Source: SURF-21 sp964529285
Lineage (GTDB): Bacteria; Actinomycetota; Geothermincolia; Geothermincolales; RBG-13-55-18
Length of the DNA stretch: 49,404 nt
Assembly: GCA_964529285.1 (NCBI GenBank)
Contig: CAZGWK010000023.1
Span: 1 to 49,404 of the forward strand
Direction: 5' to 3'
Shown here: piece after piece, positions 18,099 through 25,998 of the stretch
How the letters are laid out: every line of letters starts with the position of its first letter
Numbering within the stretch: position 1 is the first letter of the stretch
Program-made: the position numbers and the translations under genes
The notes under the pieces: model-generated
The model's input: only the letters and a program-made list of their open reading frames with translations
What the model was told of the DNA's origin: nothing
The model's database searches: none

Positions 18099-18491
18099 TT
18101 ATTCGAGCGTGCCGACTACCGGGATATCGTTTTCGGTGAAGATGGCCCGGCCGTGCGGGGATTGCCCTATCTCCTCGCTGAGGTCGCGCCCGGCCATGGC
18201 ATCGAGGCCGCACGGCGTGTGATCGCCTTCCGGCCACAACGGGCTGCCGGTGATATCGTAAACCACCCCGTCAACCGCTGCGTAAGCGGGCCTTCCATCC
18301 ATGCCGTCGAATTCCGCCAGCTCGGCCAGGGTAAAAATCTCCCCGCCGTCCTCGGGCTCCTCGACTATCACCTCATCCTCCGTGACCTCGTCCCTTTCAG
18401 GCTCGGTCGTCCCGTTGCCGTCTCCGCCGCAGCCCGATGAAAGGGCTGCGAGCAGGGCGAGCACGGCTAATGCGGCAAGCAACCTCTTCAT
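18099..18491 (-). CDS. Cytochrome b5-like heme-binding lipoprotein
   Basis: 130 residues from ATG 18491, with GGAG eight bases upstream. The signal peptide ends in LSSGC, a slightly off-consensus lipobox. An acidic linker (TEPERDEVTEDEVIVEEPED) is followed by a compact bacterial cytochrome b5-like domain: FTLAELAEFDGMDGRPAYAA, VVYDITGSPLWPEGDH, AGRDLSEEIGQSPHG, VVGTL. The His in GDH and in SPHG are the likely heme ligands. It would be an extracytoplasmic electron carrier or ligand-binding protein; the partner is unknown. It converges with the exporter gene. Confidence 0.85.
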   Translation of the reverse strand: MKRLLAALAVLALLAALSSGCGGDGNGTTEPERDEVTEDEVIVEEPEDGGEIFTLAELAEFDGMDGRPAYAAVDGVVYDITGSPLWPEGDHTPCGLDAMAGRDLSEEIGQSPHGRAIFTENDIPVVGTLE

Positions 18492-18694
18492 GGTATGAAC
18501 TCCCTCCTCCCCGCCGTCCATGTCTTAGACTTTTTACCCTAACAATTCTGCCCTTTCTCCGGTCGTCTAAACCGAAATGGATCCGGCGGCCTCACACGCG
18601 CTGCAGGGCAAGTGACCTCACATGGAAAAAAGTGGCGCCGCGGAACCCGGCGGCGGAAACGAGCATCCTTTCACTTGAGGGCTGCACATGCGGT

Positions 18695-18931
18695 ATGGAT
18701 GTGAACCTCAGGCGGCGCGGGAAGGTTTTCGAGCCCGGACGTGGAAGAAGAGGATGTGGATGCGGAACCTGCAAAAGGGGGCGGCGGGCGTTGTGCCTGA
18801 TGGGTAGCGAGATAAACTGCAAGGATTGCCCGTATATCACCTGTAATAACCATCCGCAGTTTTATATGGCCCTGCAATGCGCTTTGCGCATGTACGAAGA
18901 GAGTAAAAAAACCGACGCAAAGCCAGCCTGA
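18695..18931 (+). CDS. Small basic Cys-rich protein (tentative)
   Basis: 78 residues if the ATG at 18695 is used. It contains GCGCGTCKRG, CLMGSEINCKDCPYITCNNH and CALRMYEE, that is eight Cys in pairs typical of zinc or Fe-S binding. No good ribosome binding site is visible; a shorter 43-residue form starting at MGSEIN is possible. The frame extends upstream but there reads like non-coding sequence. I do not recognise the family. The 280 bases after it up to the SufC gene hold only a TATAAT box near 19152. Confidence 0.4.
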   Translation: MDVNLRRRGKVFEPGRGRRGCGCGTCKRGRRALCLMGSEINCKDCPYITCNNHPQFYMALQCALRMYEESKKTDAKPA

Positions 18932-19211
18932 GAGCGGCGGGATATACCCTACGGGGCCGGAGGGATCGAGGGCGCTTCACTCGCGGGTTCGGCTTGCAGG
19001 TAAGATCCAGTACCCGGGCGGTCACCGTGACCTTTCACTGCCTGGCAGAGCGGGAACGGCGTCCCCTCCCCGGCGCGCCGCCCGCACGGCGAAAATCCGT
19101 TTAGTCTGCCTGCTTCAGGGAAAAATCAAGAGAGGACATACCTGGAGGTAATATAATTGGGAGAGTATGGTCTGTCAGTCTCAATATAGCGTGATGCGCG
19201 GAGGTGATGGC

Positions 19212-19964
19212 GTGAGTGGCGGTAATGATGAACGCGAGGAAATGCTGATACTTGAGGATCTCGCCGTGTCGGTCGAAGGCAGGGAGATCTTCAGCAGCAT
19301 CGATCTCAAGATAGGATATGGAGAGACCCACGTTCTCTTCGGGCCCAACGGCTCGGGGAAGACCACGCTGCTCATGGCGCTCATGGGTTTCCCGCGCTAC
19401 CGCCTGACGCGCGGCCGCGTGATCTTTCGCGGAGAGGACATCACGGCTCTCTCGCCACAAGAAAAGGCCGCGCGGGGCATAGGGATAATGTTTCAGCGGC
19501 CGCCCACGGTAAAAGGTGTTTCACTGCAGCAGATGGTGAACATCTGCTCCGCCGACGACCTCGACGTGAAGTCCCTCGCCGCCGAGATGAACCTCGACAC
19601 GCTCTTGGCGCGCGACGTCAACGACGGTTTCTCCGGGGGAGAGATCAAGCGTTCCGAGCTGCTCCAGCTCCAGGCCCAGAACCCGGACCTGATCTTGCTG
19701 GACGAGCCGGAGTCCGGGGTGGACATGGAAAACCTCCAGCTGGTGGGCAAGGCCATCCGCAAGCTGCTGCAGAAGGACCTGGTGAGGAAGCGCATGAAGA
19801 GCGGACTGATCATCACCCACACCGGCTATATCCTGGACTTCGTGGAAGCGGACCACGGCCACGTGCTCTACGGCGGCAAGATCATCTGTTCCGGCAATCC
19901 CCGGGAGCAGCTCGAGGGCATCCGCGAATACGGCTTTGAGGAGTGTGCGACATGCACGCGCTAG
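19212..19964 (+). CDS. sufC: SufC-like ABC ATPase of a minimal Fe-S assembly system
   Basis: 250 residues from GTG 19212, chosen because GGAGG stands seven bases upstream; this gives the usual SufC length. Walker A is GPNGSGKT, the signature is FSGGEIKRSELLQ and Walker B is LILLDEPESGVD, all typical of SufC rather than transport ATPases. It would energise Fe-S cluster scaffold remodelling in the cytoplasm with the downstream SufB/D-like protein, whose start overlaps its end by 13 bases. SufS, SufE/U or SufA genes are absent nearby, matching the two-gene archaeal-type arrangement. Confidence 0.93.
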   Translation: MSGGNDEREEMLILEDLAVSVEGREIFSSIDLKIGYGETHVLFGPNGSGKTTLLMALMGFPRYRLTRGRVIFRGEDITALSPQEKAARGIGIMFQRPPTVKGVSLQQMVNICSADDLDVKSLAAEMNLDTLLARDVNDGFSGGEIKRSELLQLQAQNPDLILLDEPESGVDMENLQLVGKAIRKLLQKDLVRKRMKSGLIITHTGYILDFVEADHGHVLYGGKIICSGNPREQLEGIREYGFEECATCTR

Positions 19965-21175
19965 AGGATATCAGGGAGAGGGCGAGGGCGGCCGCGGAAA
20001 AGCCGGCCCTTTACGGCAGCGACCTCGATCTGTGCGAGTATACCGGAGAGGCCGGCGAGTGCGCGTACGTCGAGTCCCTGGCGGAGCTCGAAGACCTGGA
20101 GGAAGAGGAACTGGCCCGGGCCGGTGTGGAAATAAGTGGCAAGGAACGCTCGGGGTCCTTCGTCCAGATCGACGGCAGCGTGGTGCACAGCAAGGCCCTG
20201 GAGAAGGGGCTGGAGATACTGGGCAGCCGGGAAGCGCTGGAGAAGTACGACTGGCTCTGGGATTACTACTGGAACGCCGTAGCGGTGGATACGGACAAGT
20301 ACACGGCCGATGTGGAGCTCAGCCCCTACGAGGGTTACTTCATGCGGGCCATGCCCGGTTCGCGCACTATCTATCCCCTGCAGGCCTGCCTGTACATCCG
20401 GGAGCCGCGCTTCGTACAGAGGGTGCACAACATCGTCATCGCCGAGGAGGGGTCGGAACTGCACATCATCACCGGGTGTGCCAGCAAGCACGAGATAGAG
20501 ATGGGGCTGCACCTGGGCGTCTCCGAGTTCTACGTCAAGAAGAACGCCAAGGTGACCTTCACCATGGTGCACAACTGGGCGGAGGGTATGGACGTGAGGC
20601 CGCGCAGCGCCGTGGTGGTCGAGGAGGGCGGGGTCTTCATGTCCAACTATATCGCCATGGAGGCGGTGCGCAGCCTGCAGACCTATCCCACCGCACGCCT
20701 CGTCGGCGAGGGTGCGACGGCGCGTTTCAACTCCGTGCTGGTGGCCCAGCCGGGGAGCGAGCTGGACGTGGGCTCGCGGGTCGTGCTGAGCGCCCCGGGA
20801 TGCAACGCAGAGATAATCTCCCGCGCCATCACTAAAGGCGGCGATATAGTGGCCCGCGGCCACCTCAAGGGCGAGGTCCCGGGGATAAAAGCGCACCTGG
20901 AGTGCAACGGGCTGATACTGGACAAGGGCGGCACCATCCTGGCCGTTCCGGAGCTGGAGGGCAGCGATCCCGACGTGGACATGTCCCACGAGGCGGCGGT
21001 GGGCAAGATCGCCCAGGAGGAGGTGGAATACCTCATGTCCCGCGGCTTGAGCGAGGAGGAGGCCACCTCGACCATCGTGCGCGGCTTCCTCAACGTCAAG
21101 ATCGAAGGGCTGCCGCCCCTCCTCGAACGCGAGATGAGAAAGATGATGGAGCTCTCCGAGCAGAAAGCCCTCTAA
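19952..21175 (+). CDS. SufB/SufD-family Fe-S cluster scaffold protein (SmsB-like)
   Basis: 407 residues from ATG 19952, with GAGGAG eight bases upstream, overlapping the SufC-like gene. The right-handed beta-helix core shows RVHNIVIAEEGSELHIITGC, the VHNW segment (FTMVHNWAEGMDVRPRSAV), LSAPGCNAEIISRAITKGG and GHLECNG-like (AHLECNGLIL), and the C-terminal helical region (SHEAAVGKIAQEEVEYLMSR, LSEEEATSTIVRGFL) that contacts SufC. It resembles the single SufB/D protein of short archaeal and deep-branching bacterial systems. Cys residues in TGC and PGC are possible cluster ligands. Repeat copy 4 begins one base after the TAA stop. Confidence 0.92.
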   Translation: MHALEDIRERARAAAEKPALYGSDLDLCEYTGEAGECAYVESLAELEDLEEEELARAGVEISGKERSGSFVQIDGSVVHSKALEKGLEILGSREALEKYDWLWDYYWNAVAVDTDKYTADVELSPYEGYFMRAMPGSRTIYPLQACLYIREPRFVQRVHNIVIAEEGSELHIITGCASKHEIEMGLHLGVSEFYVKKNAKVTFTMVHNWAEGMDVRPRSAVVVEEGGVFMSNYIAMEAVRSLQTYPTARLVGEGATARFNSVLVAQPGSELDVGSRVVLSAPGCNAEIISRAITKGGDIVARGHLKGEVPGIKAHLECNGLILDKGGTILAVPELEGSDPDVDMSHEAAVGKIAQEEVEYLMSRGLSEEEATSTIVRGFLNVKIEGLPPLLEREMRKMMELSEQKAL

Positions 21176-21176
21176 T

Positions 21177-21242
21177 CCTGGGGTCAGCCCTCCATTTTCA
21201 ACATCGGGGGTCAGGTCAACACCGGGGGTCATGCCTCAACAT
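21177..21242 (+). repeat. Stop-codon-abutting intergenic repeat, copy 4
   Basis: CCTGGGGTCAGCCCTCCATT begins one base after the SufB-like stop, followed by GGGGTCAGGTC about 27 bases on and a third degenerate unit (GGGGTCATGCC). Orientation relative to the upstream gene matches all other copies. Confidence 0.85.
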
Positions 21243-21380
21243 TTACCCCCACGCCTTCAGGGGATGCGTGTTGACAAGTCGCGCCTGCGGCGCAAAACAC
21301 AAAACCAGACCCTACGCACAAAACCGGACTCTATGCTCAGCGTCAACGCATCGTGAAGCGATTTCAGCTAGACTCTGTAT

Positions 21381-21662
21381 ATGGGAATAATGGATTTTTT
21401 CCGCAAGAGGCCGGGAGATCAGGCCGTGGTATTCGCCGGCGACCGACTCGAGGCGGAATTGGTCATGCGCATATTGCAGGAGGAAGGCTTTCACCCCTGG
21501 GAATGGGCCGATCTGCCTGCTCCTGCCTATGTCGGCCCTATAGGGATGGCGCGCATAGTCGTACCTCTCGACGAAGGCGAAGCGGCGAAGGCCTTCATTG
21601 CCTCATTTGCGGATGCCCGCGAGGCGGAGGAAGAGGAGCGGGATGATGGGGAAGCGACTTGA
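21381..21662 (+). CDS. DUF2007-type small protein
   Basis: 93 residues. The central fold is the DUF2007/putative signal-transducing domain: VVFAGDRLEAELVMRILQEE, a middle turn and ARIVVPLDEGEAAKAFIAS. An acidic tail (AEEEERDDGE) follows. The function of the family is not established. No ribosome binding site is seen; a TAGACT box six bases upstream of the ATG would allow a leaderless transcript (inference). It is preceded by repeat copy 4 and followed by the kinase pseudogene. Confidence 0.75.
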   Translation: MGIMDFFRKRPGDQAVVFAGDRLEAELVMRILQEEGFHPWEWADLPAPAYVGPIGMARIVVPLDEGEAAKAFIASFADAREAEEEERDDGEAT

Positions 21663-21767
21663 CGTGATGACGGGTTAAGGGAAAGCCGCTTAAGGCGCAG
21701 CTCCGGCCGCGCCTTCTCCACGCACAAACAGAGCGATCGGTTAAAGTCGACGGGGAAAACGACCGTA

Positions 21768-22523
21768 ATGATAGAGTCGCGCTTCGGCAACCAGTCCATA
21801 CCGGAGGAACTCAAGGTAGAACAGCAGATCGCCTACAATTATTACGTGGAGCTGCAGCGCATGTACCGCGAGCTCTCAATCTCCGAAGACCTCATGTCCG
21901 GTGGGTTGGAGGTCATCGTGGACGATGACGTGCCCACCAGCCCGGTGAACCCTCGCCCGGTCCGCAACGGCGTGCTGGCGTTCTTTCTCGGCGCCATCCT
22001 GGGGCTGGGCATGGCCTTTCTCGCCGATTACCTGGACGATTCCATCGAGTCGCGGGAAGAGGTGCAGCGCTTGTACGATTCTCCCGTCCTGGGAGAGATA
22101 CCACGCTATCGCGAGCTGGTGGACGAGCAGCGCCGTTCCGGCCTGGTTATGATAAGCGAGCCAAAATCTCCTATTTCAGAATCCTTCCGCGCGCTGCGCA
22201 CCAACCCCTCGGAGCTGATCGGCTCCCGGCGCATGAACGAGTTGCTGGCCCGGGCCAAGTCGCAGGCGGATTTCGTGCTCATCGATACGCCCCCCGTGCT
22301 GGCGGTATCCGATGCCGCCGCAAAGGATAATACTGCGGCACCAGCAAATAATGGGAACAAGGATGAAGCTGGGAGCTTGCCGCGAGCCGAGACGCCGGCG
22401 CTAATAACAAGAGGCATGTATGACGATATAGATCAATATGCAGCTTATGCTGCTATGCTATATTTTAGTGAAAGTGAAAGCGGAGGCCGTGAGGAAGGCG
22501 GTAAGGATTGCGGAAGGCAGTAA
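21768..22523 (+). pseudogene. Decayed Wzz/BY-kinase polysaccharide tyrosine kinase
   Basis: An open frame of 251 codons that is a remnant of a protein like the intact kinase at 47641-49302. It lacks the N-terminal membrane helix and most of the Wzz domain. The second membrane helix region is retained (RNGVLAFFLGAILGLGMAF, DYLDDSIESREE, GEIPRY). After FRALRTN (22203-22205) the sequence jumps straight to PSELIGS, losing about 99 residues that include Walker A and the following strand in the paralogue. Walker B-like FVLIDTPPVLAVSDA remains, then unrelated low-complexity sequence replaces the rest. It cannot bind ATP and is very likely non-functional. Confidence 0.8.
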
Positions 22524-23308
22524 TCATATTAGTCATATCTCTGCTCCTGGGCGGAGGGGTCGCCCTGGCGGCTTGGAGGAGCGCCGATAATGGAGCGGGA
22601 GCCGCAGAAAGCCCGGCTACGGCGGCGGCTCCGGCGAACGTTTCCTTCCAGTCCCAGCTGGAGGAGGTCACGTCAAGCGATGGGGATGCGGGAACCCAGG
22701 CATCCGACACGCAAGGAAGCGGGACGGGTACCGGCACGTCTGGATACGAAGGCGCGGCCGAAGGCGGCATGAGCGGCGAAGATTTCTCTTACACCAGTCC
22801 GGACCAGCGCTACGTGACCGAAACCCAGAGGCATCAGAATTTCTTCAAGGCCGTCGGCGAGGGGAGGGTTGTACGCCTGGAAGTGGTAAGCGCGGACGTC
22901 CGCCCGGTGGGCGACCCCGACACCTCGTATATCGGCTTTACCCTCACGACCAGCGACGGCGTGACTTCCAGCGGCACCTTCGTGATGAAATACGATGGCG
23001 GCAAGTGGAGGATAGCGGCCATCAGCCAGCTCGAGGGTGATCTCCAGGGCGGCACGAACTACCAGGTGCCAGACAGCTTTGAGGATGTCCTCGCCAGGGA
23101 GATAGGGGAACTCCAGCCTTTCCTCACGAAGATAGCGGAGGGGGCGTTCGCTTACATGCAGGTGGACTCGGTGGACCGCTCCAGCGCGAACGAGACCGTT
23201 CTGACCGGTGTGGTGGTGGGAAAGAGCGGAAAGCCCGTTTCGGCAGAGATGCGCTTGCGCCGGGATTACGGGATTTGGCACCTCACGCATATCACCAACC
23301 CGCCCTGA
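22508..23308 (+). CDS. Exported or membrane-anchored protein of unknown function
   Basis: 266 residues from TTG 22508. An in-frame TAA four bases upstream forces this start; GAGGAAGGCGG lies just ahead. An N-terminal hydrophobic segment (KAVIILVISLLLGGGVALAA) is a signal peptide or anchor, followed by an Ala/Gly/Ser/Thr-rich linker. Then comes a globular part with YVTETQRHQNFFKAVGEGRV, a beta-rich NTF2-like pattern (GTFVMKYDGGKWRIAAIS) and a second similar strand set ending DYGIWHLTHI. I do not recognise the family. It lies 31 bases upstream of the repeat-bearing surface protein, so co-export is plausible. Confidence 0.75.
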   Translation: MRKAVIILVISLLLGGGVALAAWRSADNGAGAAESPATAAAPANVSFQSQLEEVTSSDGDAGTQASDTQGSGTGTGTSGYEGAAEGGMSGEDFSYTSPDQRYVTETQRHQNFFKAVGEGRVVRLEVVSADVRPVGDPDTSYIGFTLTTSDGVTSSGTFVMKYDGGKWRIAAISQLEGDLQGGTNYQVPDSFEDVLAREIGELQPFLTKIAEGAFAYMQVDSVDRSSANETVLTGVVVGKSGKPVSAEMRLRRDYGIWHLTHITNPP

Positions 23309-23339
23309 TTGCATGAGAGAGACGTTGCCAGGGAGGAGT

Positions 23340-25859
23340 ATGAGCCTTTACTTCGCAGAGAAGCTCAAGCATGGCTCCAGGGTATGCGCCCCGCTCGTTG
23401 CATCTCTCGCAGCCTTTCTTCTTATCGCCGCAGCGCCGCCTGCGGCGCGGTGCGAGGAAAAAGGCGCGGCTGGTGGGGCGACATCGGATTCCATCTCGGA
23501 CCCCCTGTTCAGGTTGCCTGAGACCCCCATGGAGGCCCACAGGCGCCTGGAGGAGCGGCAGCTCGGTTGGCCAGACAGCTTGCCGGGGGACACATCCTCA
23601 TTCGGGAAAGCCGGCGTGGAAGCGGGCTTGAAGATCAGCATCCCTTATAACACGGTGGAGGGGTACACCACTCACGCCGGCGCGGGCGTGAGGGTCGAGC
23701 TCATCCAGGGCGCGTCCACCTATACCATCGATACCGTTACCAATGCCAGCCGGTGGTTCTACGTCGATTTCGACAGCATCGGCCGGGAGATCACCTCTGG
23801 GGATGCCATACGGGTTACCGATCTGGCGGGAGGATCCAGCGTCAGCATAAACTGCACTCTTACCGCCACCATAAGCACGGCCGACGACCGGGTGTCCGGA
23901 AACGCACCTGCGGGAAACACGATGGACGTATATGTCAAGGCGCCCTCTATCTACTACGGGGATATACCGCCCGGGGTGGCATATCGGCGCGTCACGGCAT
24001 CGGGCGGTTCCTTTACCGCCGACTTTGCGGGCATGAATATCCGCAACGGGGATGTTTCTTTCCTCTATTCCACCAGCGCCGCCGGTCACACGGTCATGAA
24101 CGTGGCCAGGAGCGGGCCTGCACTCGTGGTCTACCCGCAGTACGACGAGGTGATGGGCTACTACAACCCCGCGACTTCGCTGACCGTCAAGGCGGGGACG
24201 GCCACCAAGAACGTGGGGACCTCGGCTGACGGGTTCTTCGATGCCTGGTTCTCCCATCACGACATCGGGCCCGGTGAGACCGTTTCCTGCAACCTGGGAA
24301 GCAGCCGCTCCATCACCACGGCCGACATAAGCGCTTCCGCCGACCCTGAGACCGACATCGTCCAGGGGAGGACGCTGCCCGGGAGGGTAATACGCATAAC
24401 CATGAACACCTACCGGGACCCGGTGATGGTGGAGACTGCGAGCGATGCTTCGGGTTCGTTCAGCTATGACTTCAGCGATATCTACGACTTATCGGGTATC
24501 GAGGTGTATAACGTCGCATGGTACAACGATGCAGGAGACTGCGTGATTTACGAATTTTATACCTACAGCTGGTTTCTCCCCGAGGGATATACCGGCGTGG
24601 GTTTCGACGAGTGGGTTCTGGTGATGAACCCCATGGATAAAGTGGCCCAGGTGAGGGTGGTCTTCCAGACACTCGATGCCCAGGTGGAAGGGCCGCTGAT
24701 AGCGGCCGAGCCCGGGTCCCGCGTCACGGTGCACGTGAATGAATGGGTACCGGATCAGCACGTTTCCACCATGGTGACCGCCATCGACGGCGCTTCCATC
24801 ATGGCGGAACGTGCCATGTACATGTACGGTACTCCGGATGGGAAATGGGGGGCGCATGACTCCATAGGCATCATGACCCCAAGCCCGGTATGGTATTTGC
24901 CCGAGGGGGCGACGTACTATGGTTTCGACGAATGGGTTCTTATCCAGAACCCCAACAATGTCCCGGTCCGGAGCAGGGTGCAGTTCCTGGAGAGGGGAGG
25001 CGTGGCCAAGGAGCTTATCCTGGAGATAGGTGCCAACCGGCGCTATTCCATCCACGTCAACGACCACGTTCCCGATACGGAGATATCCACGCGGGTGGAG
25101 TCCCTGACTGTCGAAGGCGGAGAGACCCTGCCCGTATTCGCGGAGCGTGCCATGTATATGTCCACGATGGATGGGAAGCGAGGGGCGCACGACTGCATCG
25201 GGCTTTCGACGCCGGCTCCCGAATGGTACCTGCCCGAGGGCACCACCAGGCCCGGCTTCGATGAATGGGTCCTGGTTATGAACCCCAACGATACTGGCAC
25301 CACTGTACGGGCAACCTTCCTTACGCCGGACGGGATCGGAGGCACGTACGAGTTCTTCATGCTTCCCAATTCACGCGGCACCATCCACGTCAATGACTTC
25401 CTGGTGGACACCGACGTCTCCATGGTGATCACCTCCATCGAAGGGTCGGATATCCTGGCGGAACGAGCCGTGTACATGAACACCGCTGACGGAAAGAGAG
25501 GCGCCCATGATTCCGTGGGGGCATCGATGACCGGCCTCTACTGGTACCTGCCCGAGGGCACCACCAGGCCCGGCTTCGACGAATGGGTGCTCGTCCAGAA
25601 CCCCAACGATACGCCGGCCGAGGTGAGGGTCGTATTCCTGGGGCCGTCGGGAGAAGCGGGCCGCATATCCTTCAACATGCAGCCCAACAGCAGGTTCAGC
25701 GTACACGTCAACGAGTTCGTCAGCGACCTGGACGTGTCGACTGTGGTGGAGTCCATAGGGATAAACCCCGTGGGCATCCTGGCCGAACGCGCCATGTACA
25801 TGTGGACGCGGGACAACAAACAGGGCTCCCACTGCTCCATCGGTATCACGTCCTTCTAG
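23340..25859 (+). CDS. Secreted surface protein with beta-rich domains and four WYLPEG repeats
   Basis: 839 residues from ATG 23340, with GGGAGGAG just upstream; an ATG at 23313 lacks such a site. A signal peptide (LVASLAAFLLIAAAPPAARC) precedes about 350 residues of Ig-like beta domains (NTVEGYTTHAGAGVRVELI). The C-terminal half is four tandem repeats of 106-111 residues starting at 24570, 24891, 25224 and 25542. Each opens with W(Y/F)LPEG...GFDEWVL(V/I).NP, has a central VHVN(E/D) motif and ends near AERAMYM...GAHDSIG. Repeats 3 and 4 share identical DNA at their start, suggesting recent duplication. Role: probably cell-surface adhesion or structure. The stop codon is part of the inverted repeat at 25858. 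Confidence 0.85.
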   Translation: MSLYFAEKLKHGSRVCAPLVASLAAFLLIAAAPPAARCEEKGAAGGATSDSISDPLFRLPETPMEAHRRLEERQLGWPDSLPGDTSSFGKAGVEAGLKISIPYNTVEGYTTHAGAGVRVELIQGASTYTIDTVTNASRWFYVDFDSIGREITSGDAIRVTDLAGGSSVSINCTLTATISTADDRVSGNAPAGNTMDVYVKAPSIYYGDIPPGVAYRRVTASGGSFTADFAGMNIRNGDVSFLYSTSAAGHTVMNVARSGPALVVYPQYDEVMGYYNPATSLTVKAGTATKNVGTSADGFFDAWFSHHDIGPGETVSCNLGSSRSITTADISASADPETDIVQGRTLPGRVIRITMNTYRDPVMVETASDASGSFSYDFSDIYDLSGIEVYNVAWYNDAGDCVIYEFYTYSWFLPEGYTGVGFDEWVLVMNPMDKVAQVRVVFQTLDAQVEGPLIAAEPGSRVTVHVNEWVPDQHVSTMVTAIDGASIMAERAMYMYGTPDGKWGAHDSIGIMTPSPVWYLPEGATYYGFDEWVLIQNPNNVPVRSRVQFLERGGVAKELILEIGANRRYSIHVNDHVPDTEISTRVESLTVEGGETLPVFAERAMYMSTMDGKRGAHDCIGLSTPAPEWYLPEGTTRPGFDEWVLVMNPNDTGTTVRATFLTPDGIGGTYEFFMLPNSRGTIHVNDFLVDTDVSMVITSIEGSDILAERAVYMNTADGKRGAHDSVGASMTGLYWYLPEGTTRPGFDEWVLVQNPNDTPAEVRVVFLGPSGEAGRISFNMQPNSRFSVHVNEFVSDLDVSTVVESIGINPVGILAERAMYMWTRDNKQGSHCSIGITSF

Positions 25860-25947
25860 GGTCAGCCCTCCATTATCCACACGGTCCGAATACATAACAT
25901 TTGCTACCATACGCATGTAATCGTGTTGATAATGGAGGGCTGACCCT
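25858..25947. repeat. 90-base element with 26-base terminal inverted repeats
   Basis: Arms 25858-25883 and 25922-25947 are complementary at 25 of 26 positions, around a 38-base AT-rich loop. The arms contain the GGGTCAGCCCTCCATT core of the repeat family in both orientations. The left arm starts inside the TAG stop of the surface protein gene. It may act as a bidirectional terminator between convergent genes or be a MITE/REP-like element. Confidence 0.85.
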
Positions 25948-25956
25948 TGGCGTGGA

Positions 25957-25997
25957 GGCCTGACCCCCGATGTTGAAAATGGAGGGCTGACCCCAGG
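25957..25997 (-). repeat. Stop-codon-abutting intergenic repeat, copy 5
   Basis: On the minus strand CCTGGGGTCAGCCCTCCATT starts one base after the TAA (25999-26001) of the nucleotidyltransferase gene, with GGGGGTCAGGCC about 27 bases further on. It sits next to the inverted-repeat element. Confidence 0.85.
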
Positions 25998-25998
25998 C

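Noticed and set aside
19154..19190. Weak inverted repeat (ATTGGGAGA...TCTCAAT) upstream of the SufC-like gene as an IscR/SufR-type operator
   Set aside because: Only a few paired bases at the ends and no regulator gene nearby.
19961..21232. Minus-strand 423-codon frame opposite the SufB-like gene
   Set aside because: Antisense shadow rich in His, Gly and Leu; the sense product is a clear scaffold protein.
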